Shown one piece after another: positions 1-7,594 of a stretch of DNA of 21,186 bases. The translations under genes and the position numbers were made by a program. A model generated the notes under the pieces. That model worked only from the letters and a program-made list of their open reading frames with translations, was not told where the DNA came from and did not search any database. Location: assembly GCA_046048295.1 (NCBI GenBank), contig JBJOGJ010000044.1, positions 1-21,186 on the forward strand, given 5' to 3'. Positions within the stretch are counted from its first letter, which is position 1, and each line of letters begins with the position of its first letter. This stretch comes from CBDCWA01 sp046048295. GTDB lineage: Bacteria; Pseudomonadota; Alphaproteobacteria; Rhizobiales; Hyphomicrobiaceae.

Positions 1-1638
1 CCGGTTTACCCGCTGACCGCAGGGCTCTCTGGCAAGGAGCTTCTGACAGCGATGCGCCAGGCGGTGGAACTGGTGCCGGAGCTCGCCGAGTGGCAGGAGC
101 CCGAGTGGCTCGGCGAGCGAGGCTGGCCGGGCTTCAAGGCCGCCCTCACCTCCCTTCACATGCCATCCGATGCTGGAGACATCTCGACTGGCAGTGCCGC
201 GTGGCAGCGCCTGGCTTACGACGAACTGCTCGCCGGCCAGCTTGCACTCGGTCTCGTCAGGCAGAGGCTCAAGGCGCAAAAGGGTCGATCGATCACCGGC
301 GACGGCCGCATCCGTGGCATGCTCACGGCGGCGTTGCCGTTTTCGCTCACCAACTCGCAGGCCGAGGCGCTGCGCGACATCGAGGCCGACATGGCGGCGC
401 CGTTCCGGATGATGCGGCTGCTGCAGGGTGACGTCGGCTCGGGCAAGACGGCGGTGGCGCTGTTCGCAATGGCGGTCGCGGTCGAGGCCGGCACGCAGGC
501 CGCACTTATGGCGCCGACGGAGGTTCTTGCGCGCCAGCACGTCGAGACCATGCAGCCGCTGGCGGAGAAGGCCGGGTTGCGGCTCGGCCTCATCACGGGG
601 CGCGAAAAGGGCAAGGCGCGCGCCGAGGTCCTTGCGAAGCTTGCGGCCGGCGAGATCGACATTCTCATCGGCACCCATGCGCTGTTCCAGCCCGATGTCG
701 TATTCAGGGACCTGTCGATGGCGGTGATCGACGAGCAGCACCGATTCGGCGTGCATCAGCGCCTCGCGCTGCAGGCCAAGGGCGGCGACGGTGGCGCCAA
801 TGTTCTGGTCATGACGGCGACGCCCATTCCGCGCACCCTGCTGATGACCCATTATGGGGATCTCGATGTCTCGCGCCTCACCGAGAAGCCTGCCGGGCGG
901 AAACCTGTCACCACGACGCTTGTGTCGCTCGATCGCGTCGAGGAGGTCGTCGACGGATTGCGACGCGCGGTTGCGGGCGGTGCGCAGGTCTACTGGGTCT
1001 GTCCCCTGATCGAAGGCGGCGGGCCGAGCGATCTCGCTGCCGCCGAGGAGAGGCACGCCCATCTGATGCAGGTGTTCGGCGAGCGGGTCGGTCTCCTGCA
1101 TGGCGGCATGTCGGGAGCTGCCAAGGATGCGGTCATGGCGGAGTTCACGGCCGACCGCCTCAAGATCCTGGTGTCGACGACCGTCATCGAAGTGGGTGTC
1201 AACGTGCCCAACGCGACGATCATGGTCATCGAGCACGCCGAGCGTTTCGGCCTGGCTCAGCTGCACCAGTTGCGTGGCCGCGTGGGGCGCGGCGCCAACC
1301 AGTCCTACTGCGTCCTTCTCTACAAGCCGCCGCTCGGTGAAATCGCGTCGGAGCGGCTGACGATCATGCGCGATACGGAGGATGGTTTCGTCATTGCCGA
1401 CAAGGACCTCGACCTCAGGGGCGGTGGAGAAGTGCTCGGCTCGCGACAGAGCGGTTCGCCTGAGTTTCGCATCGCCAACGTGCCGGGTTTCGAGAAACTG
1501 CTCGAGGCGGCGCGCGACGATGCGAGGCTCATCCTCAACGGTGATCCCGGCCTTGCCAGTGCGCGGGGCCAGGCATTGCGCGTCCTGCTCTATCTGTTCG
1601 AGTGCGACGAGGCGGTGCGGCTGTTCCGTGCGGCCTGA
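1..1638 (+). CDS. recG: ATP-dependent DNA helicase RecG (5' end cut by window edge)
   Basis: RecG remodels stalled replication forks and branches Holliday junctions and R-loops in the cytoplasm. The reading frame is open from base 1, and its first residues (VYPLTAGL) match the end of the RecG wedge domain, so the gene continues to the left; the ATG at 52 is internal. Counting from base 1, the fragment has 545 residues against about 700 for the family, so roughly 150 N-terminal residues are missing. Visible superfamily 2 motifs are Walker A GDVGSGKT (residues 143-150), DEQH (244-247) followed by RFG, TATPIPRT, LLHGGMSG, STTVIEVGVNVP and the QLHQLRGRVGRG motif VI. The spelling of motif VI and the DEQH box separate RecG from Mfd, which also has these helicase motifs. 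The stop lies 4 nt from the convergent DUF502 stop, leaving no room for a separate terminator. Confidence 0.97.
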   Translation, partial: PVYPLTAGLSGKELLTAMRQAVELVPELAEWQEPEWLGERGWPGFKAALTSLHMPSDAGDISTGSAAWQRLAYDELLAGQLALGLVRQRLKAQKGRSITGDGRIRGMLTAALPFSLTNSQAEALRDIEADMAAPFRMMRLLQGDVGSGKTAVALFAMAVAVEAGTQAALMAPTEVLARQHVETMQPLAEKAGLRLGLITGREKGKARAEVLAKLAAGEIDILIGTHALFQPDVVFRDLSMAVIDEQHRFGVHQRLALQAKGGDGGANVLVMTATPIPRTLLMTHYGDLDVSRLTEKPAGRKPVTTTLVSLDRVEEVVDGLRRAVAGGAQVYWVCPLIEGGGPSDLAAAEERHAHLMQVFGERVGLLHGGMSGAAKDAVMAEFTADRLKILVSTTVIEVGVNVPNATIMVIEHAERFGLAQLHQLRGRVGRGANQSYCVLLYKPPLGEIASERLTIMRDTEDGFVIADKDLDLRGGGEVLGSRQSGSPEFRIANVPGFEKLLEAARDDARLILNGDPGLASARGQALRVLLYLFECDEAVRLFRAA

Positions 1639-1642
1639 CGCG

Positions 1643-2437
1643 CTACTTGGGAGGATCGCGAGGTGTGGGCGGCACGATGTGCTGCGTGCGGATGGCGGCG
1701 GCGAGATCCTGCAGTCGCGATTGCTGTTCGGGCGAGACCATTCCGGCGGAGACTACGATCTTCGCGGCGTCCTCGGCGCTCATTTCGAGAAAGATGACAT
1801 CCTTGCGCGGAATGGCGCAGGTGAAGCCGGTCGGCGGCATGAAACCCGTCGGCATCCAGACCATGACGAGGTCCGTCTCGCCGCCTGGCGCTGCCGCCTT
1901 TATCTCGGCGGTCGCTTCCGTCGTCACGTAGACCAGGGACCAGATGCCCTTGGACGGAAACTCGATGAGACCGACTTTCGCCCAGCCGGTACCGGGCGCG
2001 GCGGCGGTTGCCACCGATTCGAAGAACTGCTTCAGGCCGCGGTAGATGTTGCGCACGATCGGCATGCGGTCGAGAAAGATCTCGCCCGAGGAAATGACCG
2101 CGCGGCCGAACAGGTTGGCGGCCAGCGCGCCGACCATGATGAGCAGTAACACCGCGAAGACCAGGCCGAAGCCGGGGATGGGAAAGGGCAGGTAGGTCTC
2201 TGGATCGTAGACCTTCGGCACGAACGGCTTCACCCAGGCATCGACGACATGGATGAACCACCATGTGATGTAGAGCGTGATGGTTATCGGGCCGCCGACA
2301 ACCAGTCCGGTCAGGAAATATGTCCGCAAGCGGGCACCGAGGTGCAGCGATTCCCGCGTGACGGGTGGCGGCCCGACGGGCTCTTGAACTCTCTTTCGCT
2401 CCCCCGCGCTCTGGCCAGGGCCTCTTTTCTTGCTCAT
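1643..2437 (-). CDS. DUF502 family inner-membrane protein
   Basis: This 264-residue protein belongs to the DUF502 family of uncharacterised bacterial membrane proteins; no reaction is known to me. A basic, proline-rich N-terminus (1-35) precedes a first membrane helix at about residues 41-63, with the family-typical LTGLVVGGPITITLYITWW. A short loop containing Pro-Phe-Pro-Ile-Pro leads to a second helix at about 88-110. The family signature around RMPIVRNIYRGLKQ follows, then a soluble domain rich in beta-type residues. The length is a little above the usual 200-250, mainly from the N-terminal tail. It is the last minus-strand gene of the glm/SPOR block and faces recG. I recall the DUF502-recG neighbourhood from other Hyphomicrobiales. 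The ATG start has only a weak GAG-type ribosome site about 5 nt upstream. Confidence 0.9.
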   Translation of the reverse strand: MSKKRGPGQSAGERKRVQEPVGPPPVTRESLHLGARLRTYFLTGLVVGGPITITLYITWWFIHVVDAWVKPFVPKVYDPETYLPFPIPGFGLVFAVLLLIMVGALAANLFGRAVISSGEIFLDRMPIVRNIYRGLKQFFESVATAAAPGTGWAKVGLIEFPSKGIWSLVYVTTEATAEIKAAAPGGETDLVMVWMPTGFMPPTGFTCAIPRKDVIFLEMSAEDAAKIVVSAGMVSPEQQSRLQDLAAAIRTQHIVPPTPRDPPK

Positions 2438-2492
2438 TCGCTCAGTTACGAGTTGCAGCTAATGCCTGCCGCACTCCTTCCTCTCCGACGGC

Positions 2493-2522
2493 ATTGTAGC
2501 AGCCGCGGATTAACAGTCCCAG
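2493..2522 (-). promoter_or_regulatory. weak candidate promoter for the DUF502 gene
   Basis: On the minus strand a good -10 element, TACAAT (2498-2493), lies 55 nt before the DUF502 ATG. The best -35 is only CTGGGA, 18 nt further upstream (2522-2517), so the call rests on the -10 box alone. The 252-nt gap behind the SPOR-protein stop makes a separate promoter plausible. Confidence 0.22.
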
Positions 2523-2625
2523 GCTGCGATCGAACTCCTGTACCTGATCGTGCGCCGTCCCCGGACTGGCTCCGATCCGCCTCCGGACCGCGCTCCGCCA
2601 GATGTGGCCTGGGGCCGATCTGCTG

Positions 2626-2653
2626 CATGCTCCATGGTCCGCGCATGAGCATG
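2626..2653. repeat. inverted repeat downstream of the SPOR-protein gene
   Basis: CATGCTC (2626-2632) and GAGCATG (2647-2653) are perfect 7-bp arms around a 14-nt spacer. On the minus strand they lie about 37 nt past the stop of the TPR/SPOR gene. They could form a weak terminator or transcript-end hairpin, but no T-run follows and the loop is long, so the function is open. Confidence 0.35.
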
Positions 2654-2689
2654 AACGGCGGATCGGGTCAGTGCCGACGCTGGAGCGAC

Positions 2690-3826
2690 CTAATTGTCGA
2701 GGAGCAGGCAGTCGAGACCTTCCGAAAGGAGCATGGCGCACAGTTTCTGGGTCTCGGGCTGGCTGCGGAAGGGTCCGACGCGCACCTGGTACATGGTTCC
2801 CATGTTGCCCATGACAGTCTCCTTCACATTGGCGGCACGTCCGGCAATGAGGCCCGGGTGTCTGGCGGAGAGACGTTTTGCCAACGCCTCGGCATCGGCT
2901 CGGCTGCGCAGTGCAGCCACCTGGACACTCAGCTTGCCGCCGGCCGACGCGCCGGCGGGTGCCGGCGCGGCCTGCACCGGACGGCGCTCCCCGGTCTTGG
3001 GAGCGGGATTGGCCTTGATCGAGGACGTCACCGTCGACCACGAACTCGTCTGGCTGTTGGAGCCTCCCGGTTTGACCGGTGTTGGGGCAGGCTTGGCCGC
3101 CGACGAGCCGAACAGGCCTGAGAAGAACGAGCCAACACTGGTCTGCGTCGTGGGCGCGGGGGCGGTCGCCACTTCCTTGTGCTCCACCTTGCGCGTATCC
3201 CAGTTCTTGGTGGTGGCGGCTTTGGGCGTCACTGGCTTGGGCCGGGGCGTCGTCACTGCCGGTGCGAGTGGAGGTGCGGTTGCCGGAGGCGTAGCGGCGA
3301 CGGCGACGCTCTGCTCGCCAAGTCCTGCTGCCTGGTAGGCTGCCGCACGCTCGGAAAGCGCGGCTCGCCGCTCATCGGGTGACAGTGCGCCCTTCTTCCA
3401 TACCGCGCTGGTCAGGTCGGTGATGGCCTCGGCTGGCTTGCCGGCACGGTTATAGGCGAGACCCCGCCAGTAGAGGGCGCGCGCTGTATCCTTGAACGGC
3501 AAGCGGCCGCTGTCGATCGCGGCCGTTAGCTTTGTGACGGCGGTCTCGTAGCGACCGGCCTGTGCCTCGGCGATGCCGTCTGCGAGCGCCTGGATCTCGG
3601 CGGCCGACGGTTTCTGCTTCGTCGATTTGGGTGCCTTGGCCTGGGCCACCTGCATGACTGAGGACGGCTGGCGCACGGCCGCGTCTGCGGCGGCAGACTT
3701 CGGTTCGACCGCTGCGGCGGCATTCCCCGGCTGGCTGGCCATCAGGATCGCCGTCAAGGCTGCGGCAGGCAGAATCTTCGCGGACCAGTGCAGAATCCCT
3801 GGCGAAACGGAATGCTCCATGAGCAT
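2690..3826 (-). CDS. Secreted TPR and SPOR-domain protein
   Basis: A 378-residue envelope protein. I start it at the ATG at 3826, where GAGG lies 8 nt upstream. Residues 1-39 then read as a signal peptide: a hydrophobic ILPAAALTAILMA stretch ending in NAAAA. An upstream GTG (3955) would add 43 polar residues ahead of the signal and is poorly spaced. Residues about 78-169 form tetratricopeptide-like helices (AEAQAGRYETAV; ALYWRGLAYNRAGKPAEAI). A long Pro/Ala/Thr-rich linker follows. Residues about 296-378 form a SPOR domain (LSVQVAALRSRADAEALAKRL ... YQVRVGPF) ending in a Cys363/Cys373 pair. SPOR domains bind peptidoglycan stripped of stem peptides, typically at division sites. The protein is therefore probably periplasmic and tied to wall remodelling, matching the UDP-GlcNAc genes behind it. 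The exact role is unknown. Confidence 0.85.
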   Translation of the reverse strand: MLMEHSVSPGILHWSAKILPAAALTAILMASQPGNAAAAVEPKSAAADAAVRQPSSVMQVAQAKAPKSTKQKPSAAEIQALADGIAEAQAGRYETAVTKLTAAIDSGRLPFKDTARALYWRGLAYNRAGKPAEAITDLTSAVWKKGALSPDERRAALSERAAAYQAAGLGEQSVAVAATPPATAPPLAPAVTTPRPKPVTPKAATTKNWDTRKVEHKEVATAPAPTTQTSVGSFFSGLFGSSAAKPAPTPVKPGGSNSQTSSWSTVTSSIKANPAPKTGERRPVQAAPAPAGASAGGKLSVQVAALRSRADAEALAKRLSARHPGLIAGRAANVKETVMGNMGTMYQVRVGPFRSQPETQKLCAMLLSEGLDCLLLDN

Positions 3827-3968
3827 GGCCAGTGCCTCACAATGCTCGTGCGGTCCCCTCGACCGCTCGCCAACTCTGCCCCGAACGCTATTCAATCTTT
3901 GCGGCCAACCTATGAGATCGCTTTCGCGGAAGCAACTGCCGTTGCAGCCAGGCACGCCTCCGTCCTGC

Positions 3969-5789
3969 TCACTCCACCGTCACCGATTTCGCGAGATTGC
4001 GCGGCTGGTCGACGTCGGTCCCCATGGTCACGGCCGTGTAGTAGGCCAGGAGTTGCATCGGCACGACGTATAGAAGCGGCGTCGCGAACTCGTGCAGCCT
4101 GGGCAGCGGGATATAGGCCGAGAGCTGGCACCCGGCGTCTTCGATCGGCATGTCCGAGGCGAGGATGATCTTGGCGCCGCGCGCTGCAACCTCCTGCATG
4201 TTGGAGACGGTTTTTTCCAGCAGGCCGTCCGACGGCGCGACGACGATCACCGGCACCTTCTCATCGATCAGGGCGATGGGCCCATGCTTGAGTTCGCCGG
4301 CGCCATATCCTTCCGCGTGGATGTACGAGATTTCCTTGAGTTTCAGCGCGCCTTCGAGGGCGATCGGGTAGCTGGTGCCACGGCCGAGGTAGATGACGTC
4401 GGAGGCGTTCGCCAGGTCATGCGCGATGCGCTCGAAGTCTGCTTCCCGGCGCAATACCGTCGAGATGTGCCGAGGCACCTTGGTCAGCGCCTTGACGAGT
4501 TCGCGCTCCTTCTCGCGGTCGATGGCGCCGCGCGCCCGGCCGAGTGCTATCGCGAGGCAAGCGAGCACGGAGAGCTGGCAGGTGAAGGCCTTCGTCGATG
4601 CAACGCCGATTTCGGGACCAGCGAGTGTCGGCAGCACGTAATCGGACTCGCGGGCAATCGTCGACGTCCGCACATTTACCACTGACGCGACGGACTGCCC
4701 CTGGGATTTGCAGTATCTGAGCGTTGCCAGCGTATCCGCCGTCTCACCCGACTGCGACACGAACACCGCCAATCCGCCCTTTGCCATCGGCGGCTCACGA
4801 TACCGCATCTCGGATGCGACATCGATTTCGACGGGAACCCGGGCGTAGCGTTCGATCCAGTACTTCGCGACGAGGCCCGCGTAATAGGCCGTGCCGCAAG
4901 CCGAGATCGTTACCCGGTCCACCTTCGAGAGGTCGCACTCGAAGTCGGGAATTGTCACAGTCTCCTCGCCCATGTCGAGGTAGTGCGCGAGCGTGTGCGA
5001 GATCACCTCCGGCTGCTCGTGGATCTCCTTGGCCATGAAGTGGCGGTGGTTGCCCTTGTCAACCAGAAGTGCGCTCGCGACCGACTTGATCCTCGGGCGC
5101 TCAACTTCATTTCCGATGCTGTCGAAAATCTTTACGCCGTCCCGGCGCAGGACCGCCCAGTCGCCCTCTTCAAGGTAGGTGATGGTATCGGTAAAGGGTG
5201 CCAGTGCGATGGCGTCAGAGCCCAGATACATCTCCTGGCCGCCGAAACCGATGGCGAGGGGCGAGCCGCGGCGCGCCGCCATCATCATGTCGTCGTGTCC
5301 GGCGAAGATGATGGCGAGTGCAAACGCGCCCGTAAGCCGGTTGAGAGAGCGTGCGACTGCATCGACGGGATCGGCGCCCTGGTCCAGTTCCTCGGTAATC
5401 AGGTGTACGACTGTCTCGGTATCGGTATCGGACGAGAACGTGTGCCCCTTCGCGGCGAGCTCAGCCTTCAGCTCACGGAAATTCTCGATGATGCCGTTGT
5501 GGACGACGGAGACCTTTGCCGACATATGCGGGTGCGCGTTTTTTTCGGTCGGCTTGCCGTGCGTCGCCCAGCGCGTGTGGCCGATGCCGGCACGTCCGGT
5601 CAAGGGCTCGTTGGCGAGGCGTATCTCCAGGTTCTTCAGTTTGCCTTCCGCGCGGCGGCGGTCCAGCATGCCGTTTTCAACAGTAGCGATGCCGGCTGAA
5701 TCATACCCACGGTACTCGAGGCGACGCAGGGCATCGACCAGGTCTTCGGCGACAGGTTTCGTTCCGAGTATCCCGACTATTCCGCACAT
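3969..5789 (-). CDS. glmS: Glutamine--fructose-6-phosphate aminotransferase (isomerizing)
   Basis: GlmS converts fructose 6-phosphate and glutamine into glucosamine 6-phosphate and glutamate, the first committed step towards UDP-GlcNAc for peptidoglycan and lipopolysaccharide. The 606 residues match the usual length. The start MCGIVG fixes the N-terminus because Cys2 is the amidotransferase nucleophile. HTRWATHG (71-78) and HNGIIENF (97-104) are class II glutaminase motifs. MAKEIHEQP (252-260) precedes two SIS sugar-isomerase domains, with the phosphosugar loop SQSGETADT at 345-353. AEGYGAGELKHGP and the C-terminal AKSVTVE are intact. The gene follows glmU by 98 nt on the same strand. No glmS ribozyme-like leader is visible in that gap. 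All expected catalytic motifs are present. Confidence 0.98.
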   Translation of the reverse strand: MCGIVGILGTKPVAEDLVDALRRLEYRGYDSAGIATVENGMLDRRRAEGKLKNLEIRLANEPLTGRAGIGHTRWATHGKPTEKNAHPHMSAKVSVVHNGIIENFRELKAELAAKGHTFSSDTDTETVVHLITEELDQGADPVDAVARSLNRLTGAFALAIIFAGHDDMMMAARRGSPLAIGFGGQEMYLGSDAIALAPFTDTITYLEEGDWAVLRRDGVKIFDSIGNEVERPRIKSVASALLVDKGNHRHFMAKEIHEQPEVISHTLAHYLDMGEETVTIPDFECDLSKVDRVTISACGTAYYAGLVAKYWIERYARVPVEIDVASEMRYREPPMAKGGLAVFVSQSGETADTLATLRYCKSQGQSVASVVNVRTSTIARESDYVLPTLAGPEIGVASTKAFTCQLSVLACLAIALGRARGAIDREKERELVKALTKVPRHISTVLRREADFERIAHDLANASDVIYLGRGTSYPIALEGALKLKEISYIHAEGYGAGELKHGPIALIDEKVPVIVVAPSDGLLEKTVSNMQEVAARGAKIILASDMPIEDAGCQLSAYIPLPRLHEFATPLLYVVPMQLLAYYTAVTMGTDVDQPRNLAKSVTVE

Positions 5790-5887
5790 ATCCCACGATC
5801 CTCGCTCGTTATCTCTATACCGGTTGCTAGCAGCGCCAGCTCGTTGCTCAAGTCACAGTTGGTTTCATGTTCTTGCTTCGGCATCTT

Positions 5888-7240
5888 TCATGTTTTCTTC
5901 CGGCGCAGCATAAGTTCCCGGAATTTCGCCGCCCATCCGGGCCGATCCGTCTGTGTGCCCCGTTCGAGGGCCAGGGCATCCGCCGGCACTTCGCGCGTAA
6001 TGACGCTGCCCGATCCGACATAGGCGCCGTTGCCGATCTTGACCGGGGCCACGAGGGATGAATTCGAGCCGATGAACGCCTTGTCGCCGATCTCGGTGCG
6101 ATGCTTGAAATAGCCGTCGTAGTTGCAGAAGATCGTGCCGGCCCCGATGTTGGCGCCGGCTCCTACCGTGCCGTCGCCCAGATAGGCGAGATGGTTGGCC
6201 TTGGCGCCATGGCCGAGTTCGACGTTCTTCACCTCGACGAAATTGCCGATGTGGACCTCGTTGCCGATCACGGCGCCGGGCCGCAGCCGCGCGAACGGGC
6301 CGACGATAGCGCCCGTCTTGATGAGTGCGTGCTCGAAATGGCAGTTGGCGCGGATCCATACGCCATCCTCGATCGTGACACCGAGACCGAAATAGACGTT
6401 CGGTTCGATGACCACGTCGCGGCCGAGCCTTGTGTCGTGCGACAGCCAGACAGTATCTGGCGCGATCATCGTGCAGCCGTCCTGCATCGCCGCCGCCCGC
6501 CGCCGGCGCTGGTATATCGACTCGGCACTCGCCAACTGCTCCCGCGAGTTGACGCCCAACACCTCATCTTCCGGGCACAGCGTGACAGTCGCCTTCAGGC
6601 CGCTGGCGCGTGCGAGGCCGACTGCGTCCGTCAAGTAGTACTCGCCCTTTGCATTGTCACAGCCGATGCCGTCGAGGATCGACAACAGGTCCGGGCAATT
6701 GAACCCCATGACGCCGGAGTTCGAGAGCCGCACGCGGCGCTCCTCCTCGCTCGCGTCGTTGTGTTCCCGGATTGCCCGAAGGCCGCCGTCCGGATCTGTC
6801 AGCAGGCGCCCGTAGCCGGTCGGGTCGGCTGCCTCGAAGCCAAGGACAGCGACGTTCGCACCGTTGGCAAGCTGCGTGTGCATGTCGGTAAGCGTGCTGC
6901 TGCGGAGGAGCGGCGTATCAGCGAACAGCACGAGGACCGGTCCGCGGTGGCTGGCAATGGCTTGGCGTGCAGCAAGTACGGCGTCGGCGGTTCCCTGCTG
7001 GCGATGCTGCACCGCTATTCCTGCTTCGGGCACATGGCGGCGCGCTTCTTCGGCGACGTTGTCCATGTCCGGTCCGACGACAACGACCGTCGAGGACGCT
7101 CCGGCTTCCTTGGTGGCGCGCAACACGTGTCCGAGCATCGACAGGCCTGCGATCTCGTGCAGCACCTTGGGCCGCGCCGACTTCATCCGCGTCCCCTTGC
7201 CGGCTGCAAGGATGACTGTCATCAGGTTTCCGTCGGTCAT
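5888..7240 (-). CDS. glmU: Bifunctional UDP-GlcNAc pyrophosphorylase / glucosamine-1-phosphate acetyltransferase
   Basis: GlmU acetylates glucosamine 1-phosphate with acetyl-CoA and then couples the product to UTP, giving UDP-GlcNAc. The 450-residue length is typical. The N-terminal nucleotidyltransferase domain carries LAAGKGTRM (11-19) followed by RPKVLHEI. The C-terminal half is a left-handed beta-helix of hexapeptide repeats (IGNEVHIGNFVEVKN, HLAYLGDGTVGAGANIGAGTIFCNYDG), whose His, Asn and Tyr residues belong to the acetyltransferase site. The ATG at 7240 has a weak ribosome site. A second in-frame ATG at 7222 (MTVILAAGKG) is also possible and would lose only six residues. With glmS downstream, the pair supplies both ends of the amino-sugar route; glmM, the mutase between them, is not in this window. 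Confidence 0.98.
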   Translation of the reverse strand: MTDGNLMTVILAAGKGTRMKSARPKVLHEIAGLSMLGHVLRATKEAGASSTVVVVGPDMDNVAEEARRHVPEAGIAVQHRQQGTADAVLAARQAIASHRGPVLVLFADTPLLRSSTLTDMHTQLANGANVAVLGFEAADPTGYGRLLTDPDGGLRAIREHNDASEEERRVRLSNSGVMGFNCPDLLSILDGIGCDNAKGEYYLTDAVGLARASGLKATVTLCPEDEVLGVNSREQLASAESIYQRRRRAAAMQDGCTMIAPDTVWLSHDTRLGRDVVIEPNVYFGLGVTIEDGVWIRANCHFEHALIKTGAIVGPFARLRPGAVIGNEVHIGNFVEVKNVELGHGAKANHLAYLGDGTVGAGANIGAGTIFCNYDGYFKHRTEIGDKAFIGSNSSLVAPVKIGNGAYVGSGSVITREVPADALALERGTQTDRPGWAAKFRELMLRRKKT

Positions 7241-7279
7241 CTCGCGCTCGCCCCAGATCTTCAGTCGACGTTGCCACCT

Positions 7280-7294
7280 GCCGAATCATTCGGC
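7280..7294. promoter_or_regulatory. 15-bp palindrome upstream of glmU, possible operator
   Basis: GCCGAAT-C-ATTCGGC is a perfect inverted repeat with 7-bp arms and a single central base, ending 40 nt before the glmU start. One central base suits a dimeric DNA-binding protein better than an RNA hairpin, although GCCGA/TCGGC could also fold around a 5-nt loop in the leader RNA. No regulator gene lies nearby. Confidence 0.4.
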
Positions 7295-7351
7295 CATATT
7301 GCAAGGTGGATGCCAGCGCCTTGGTTAACCGGCGTCCAGCCGATCCGCGCC

Positions 7352-7379
7352 GTTGTCCACTGCCAAGCTGCTATGTCAA
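7352..7379 (-). promoter_or_regulatory. candidate promoter for glmU-glmS
   Basis: On the minus strand a perfect -35 hexamer, TTGACA, sits at 7379-7374. Sixteen nt further on is GACAAC (7357-7352), only a 3-of-6 match to a -10. The predicted transcript would start about 110 nt before the glmU ATG and include the 7280-7294 palindrome in its leader. The weak -10 keeps confidence low. Confidence 0.25.
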
Positions 7380-7402
7380 TCGGATCCGGCATTGGCAAGG
7401 CA

Positions 7403-7427
7403 GGTTCTGCTCGTTGCAGCCAGAACC
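7403..7427. repeat. inverted repeat in the glmU divergent region
   Basis: GGTTCTG (7403-7409) pairs perfectly with CAGAACC (7421-7427) across 11 nt. CT/AG can extend the stem past one bulged base. It lies just upstream of the candidate glmU -35 and could be an operator or a small hairpin. The function is unknown. Confidence 0.35.
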
Positions 7428-7594
7428 CCGGCCGGTTGCAGCAGCGGGTGGCCCTTCTGCCATATTCCACAGTTGCGGCGCGTTGTCGGCCCCGATTTCT
7501 TGACCCCGCTCAGAGACTCACGCGACGACCTTGCACAGCGCACCCGTGGCAAGCCGGGTGGTTCCAGTTCGCTGTTCGTCATGCGGGGGTCGAC

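Larger units (their letters stand above)
7241..7594. other. Divergent intergenic region between glmU and the SPOR-like gene
   Basis: These 354 nt separate two divergent starts and contain no convincing gene. They should hold promoters for both directions. Listed separately are a 15-bp palindrome, a 7-bp-arm inverted repeat and a candidate glmU promoter. For the plus-strand gene, a TTGACC at 7500-7505 is a possible -35, but no good -10 follows at the right spacing. Frames running through the region are continuations of the shadow frame opposite glmU. Confidence 0.6.

Noticed and set aside
2442..2690. A possible small minus-strand gene between the SPOR gene and DUF502
   Set aside because: The frame ends in a protein-like stretch (VQEFDRSLGLLIRG), but no in-frame ATG lies in the gap and the frame is otherwise a shadow of the SPOR gene. 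A sdhE-like gene, often near recG, was considered and does not match.
3827..3955. GTG start at 3955 for the TPR/SPOR protein
   Set aside because: It would put 43 polar residues before an evident signal peptide, and its only GGAGG sits one base from the codon. The ATG at 3826 has a well-spaced GAGG.
5790..5887. A glmS ribozyme/riboswitch before glmS
   Set aside because: The gap is only 98 nt and shows no conserved core. That ribozyme is typical of Firmicutes.
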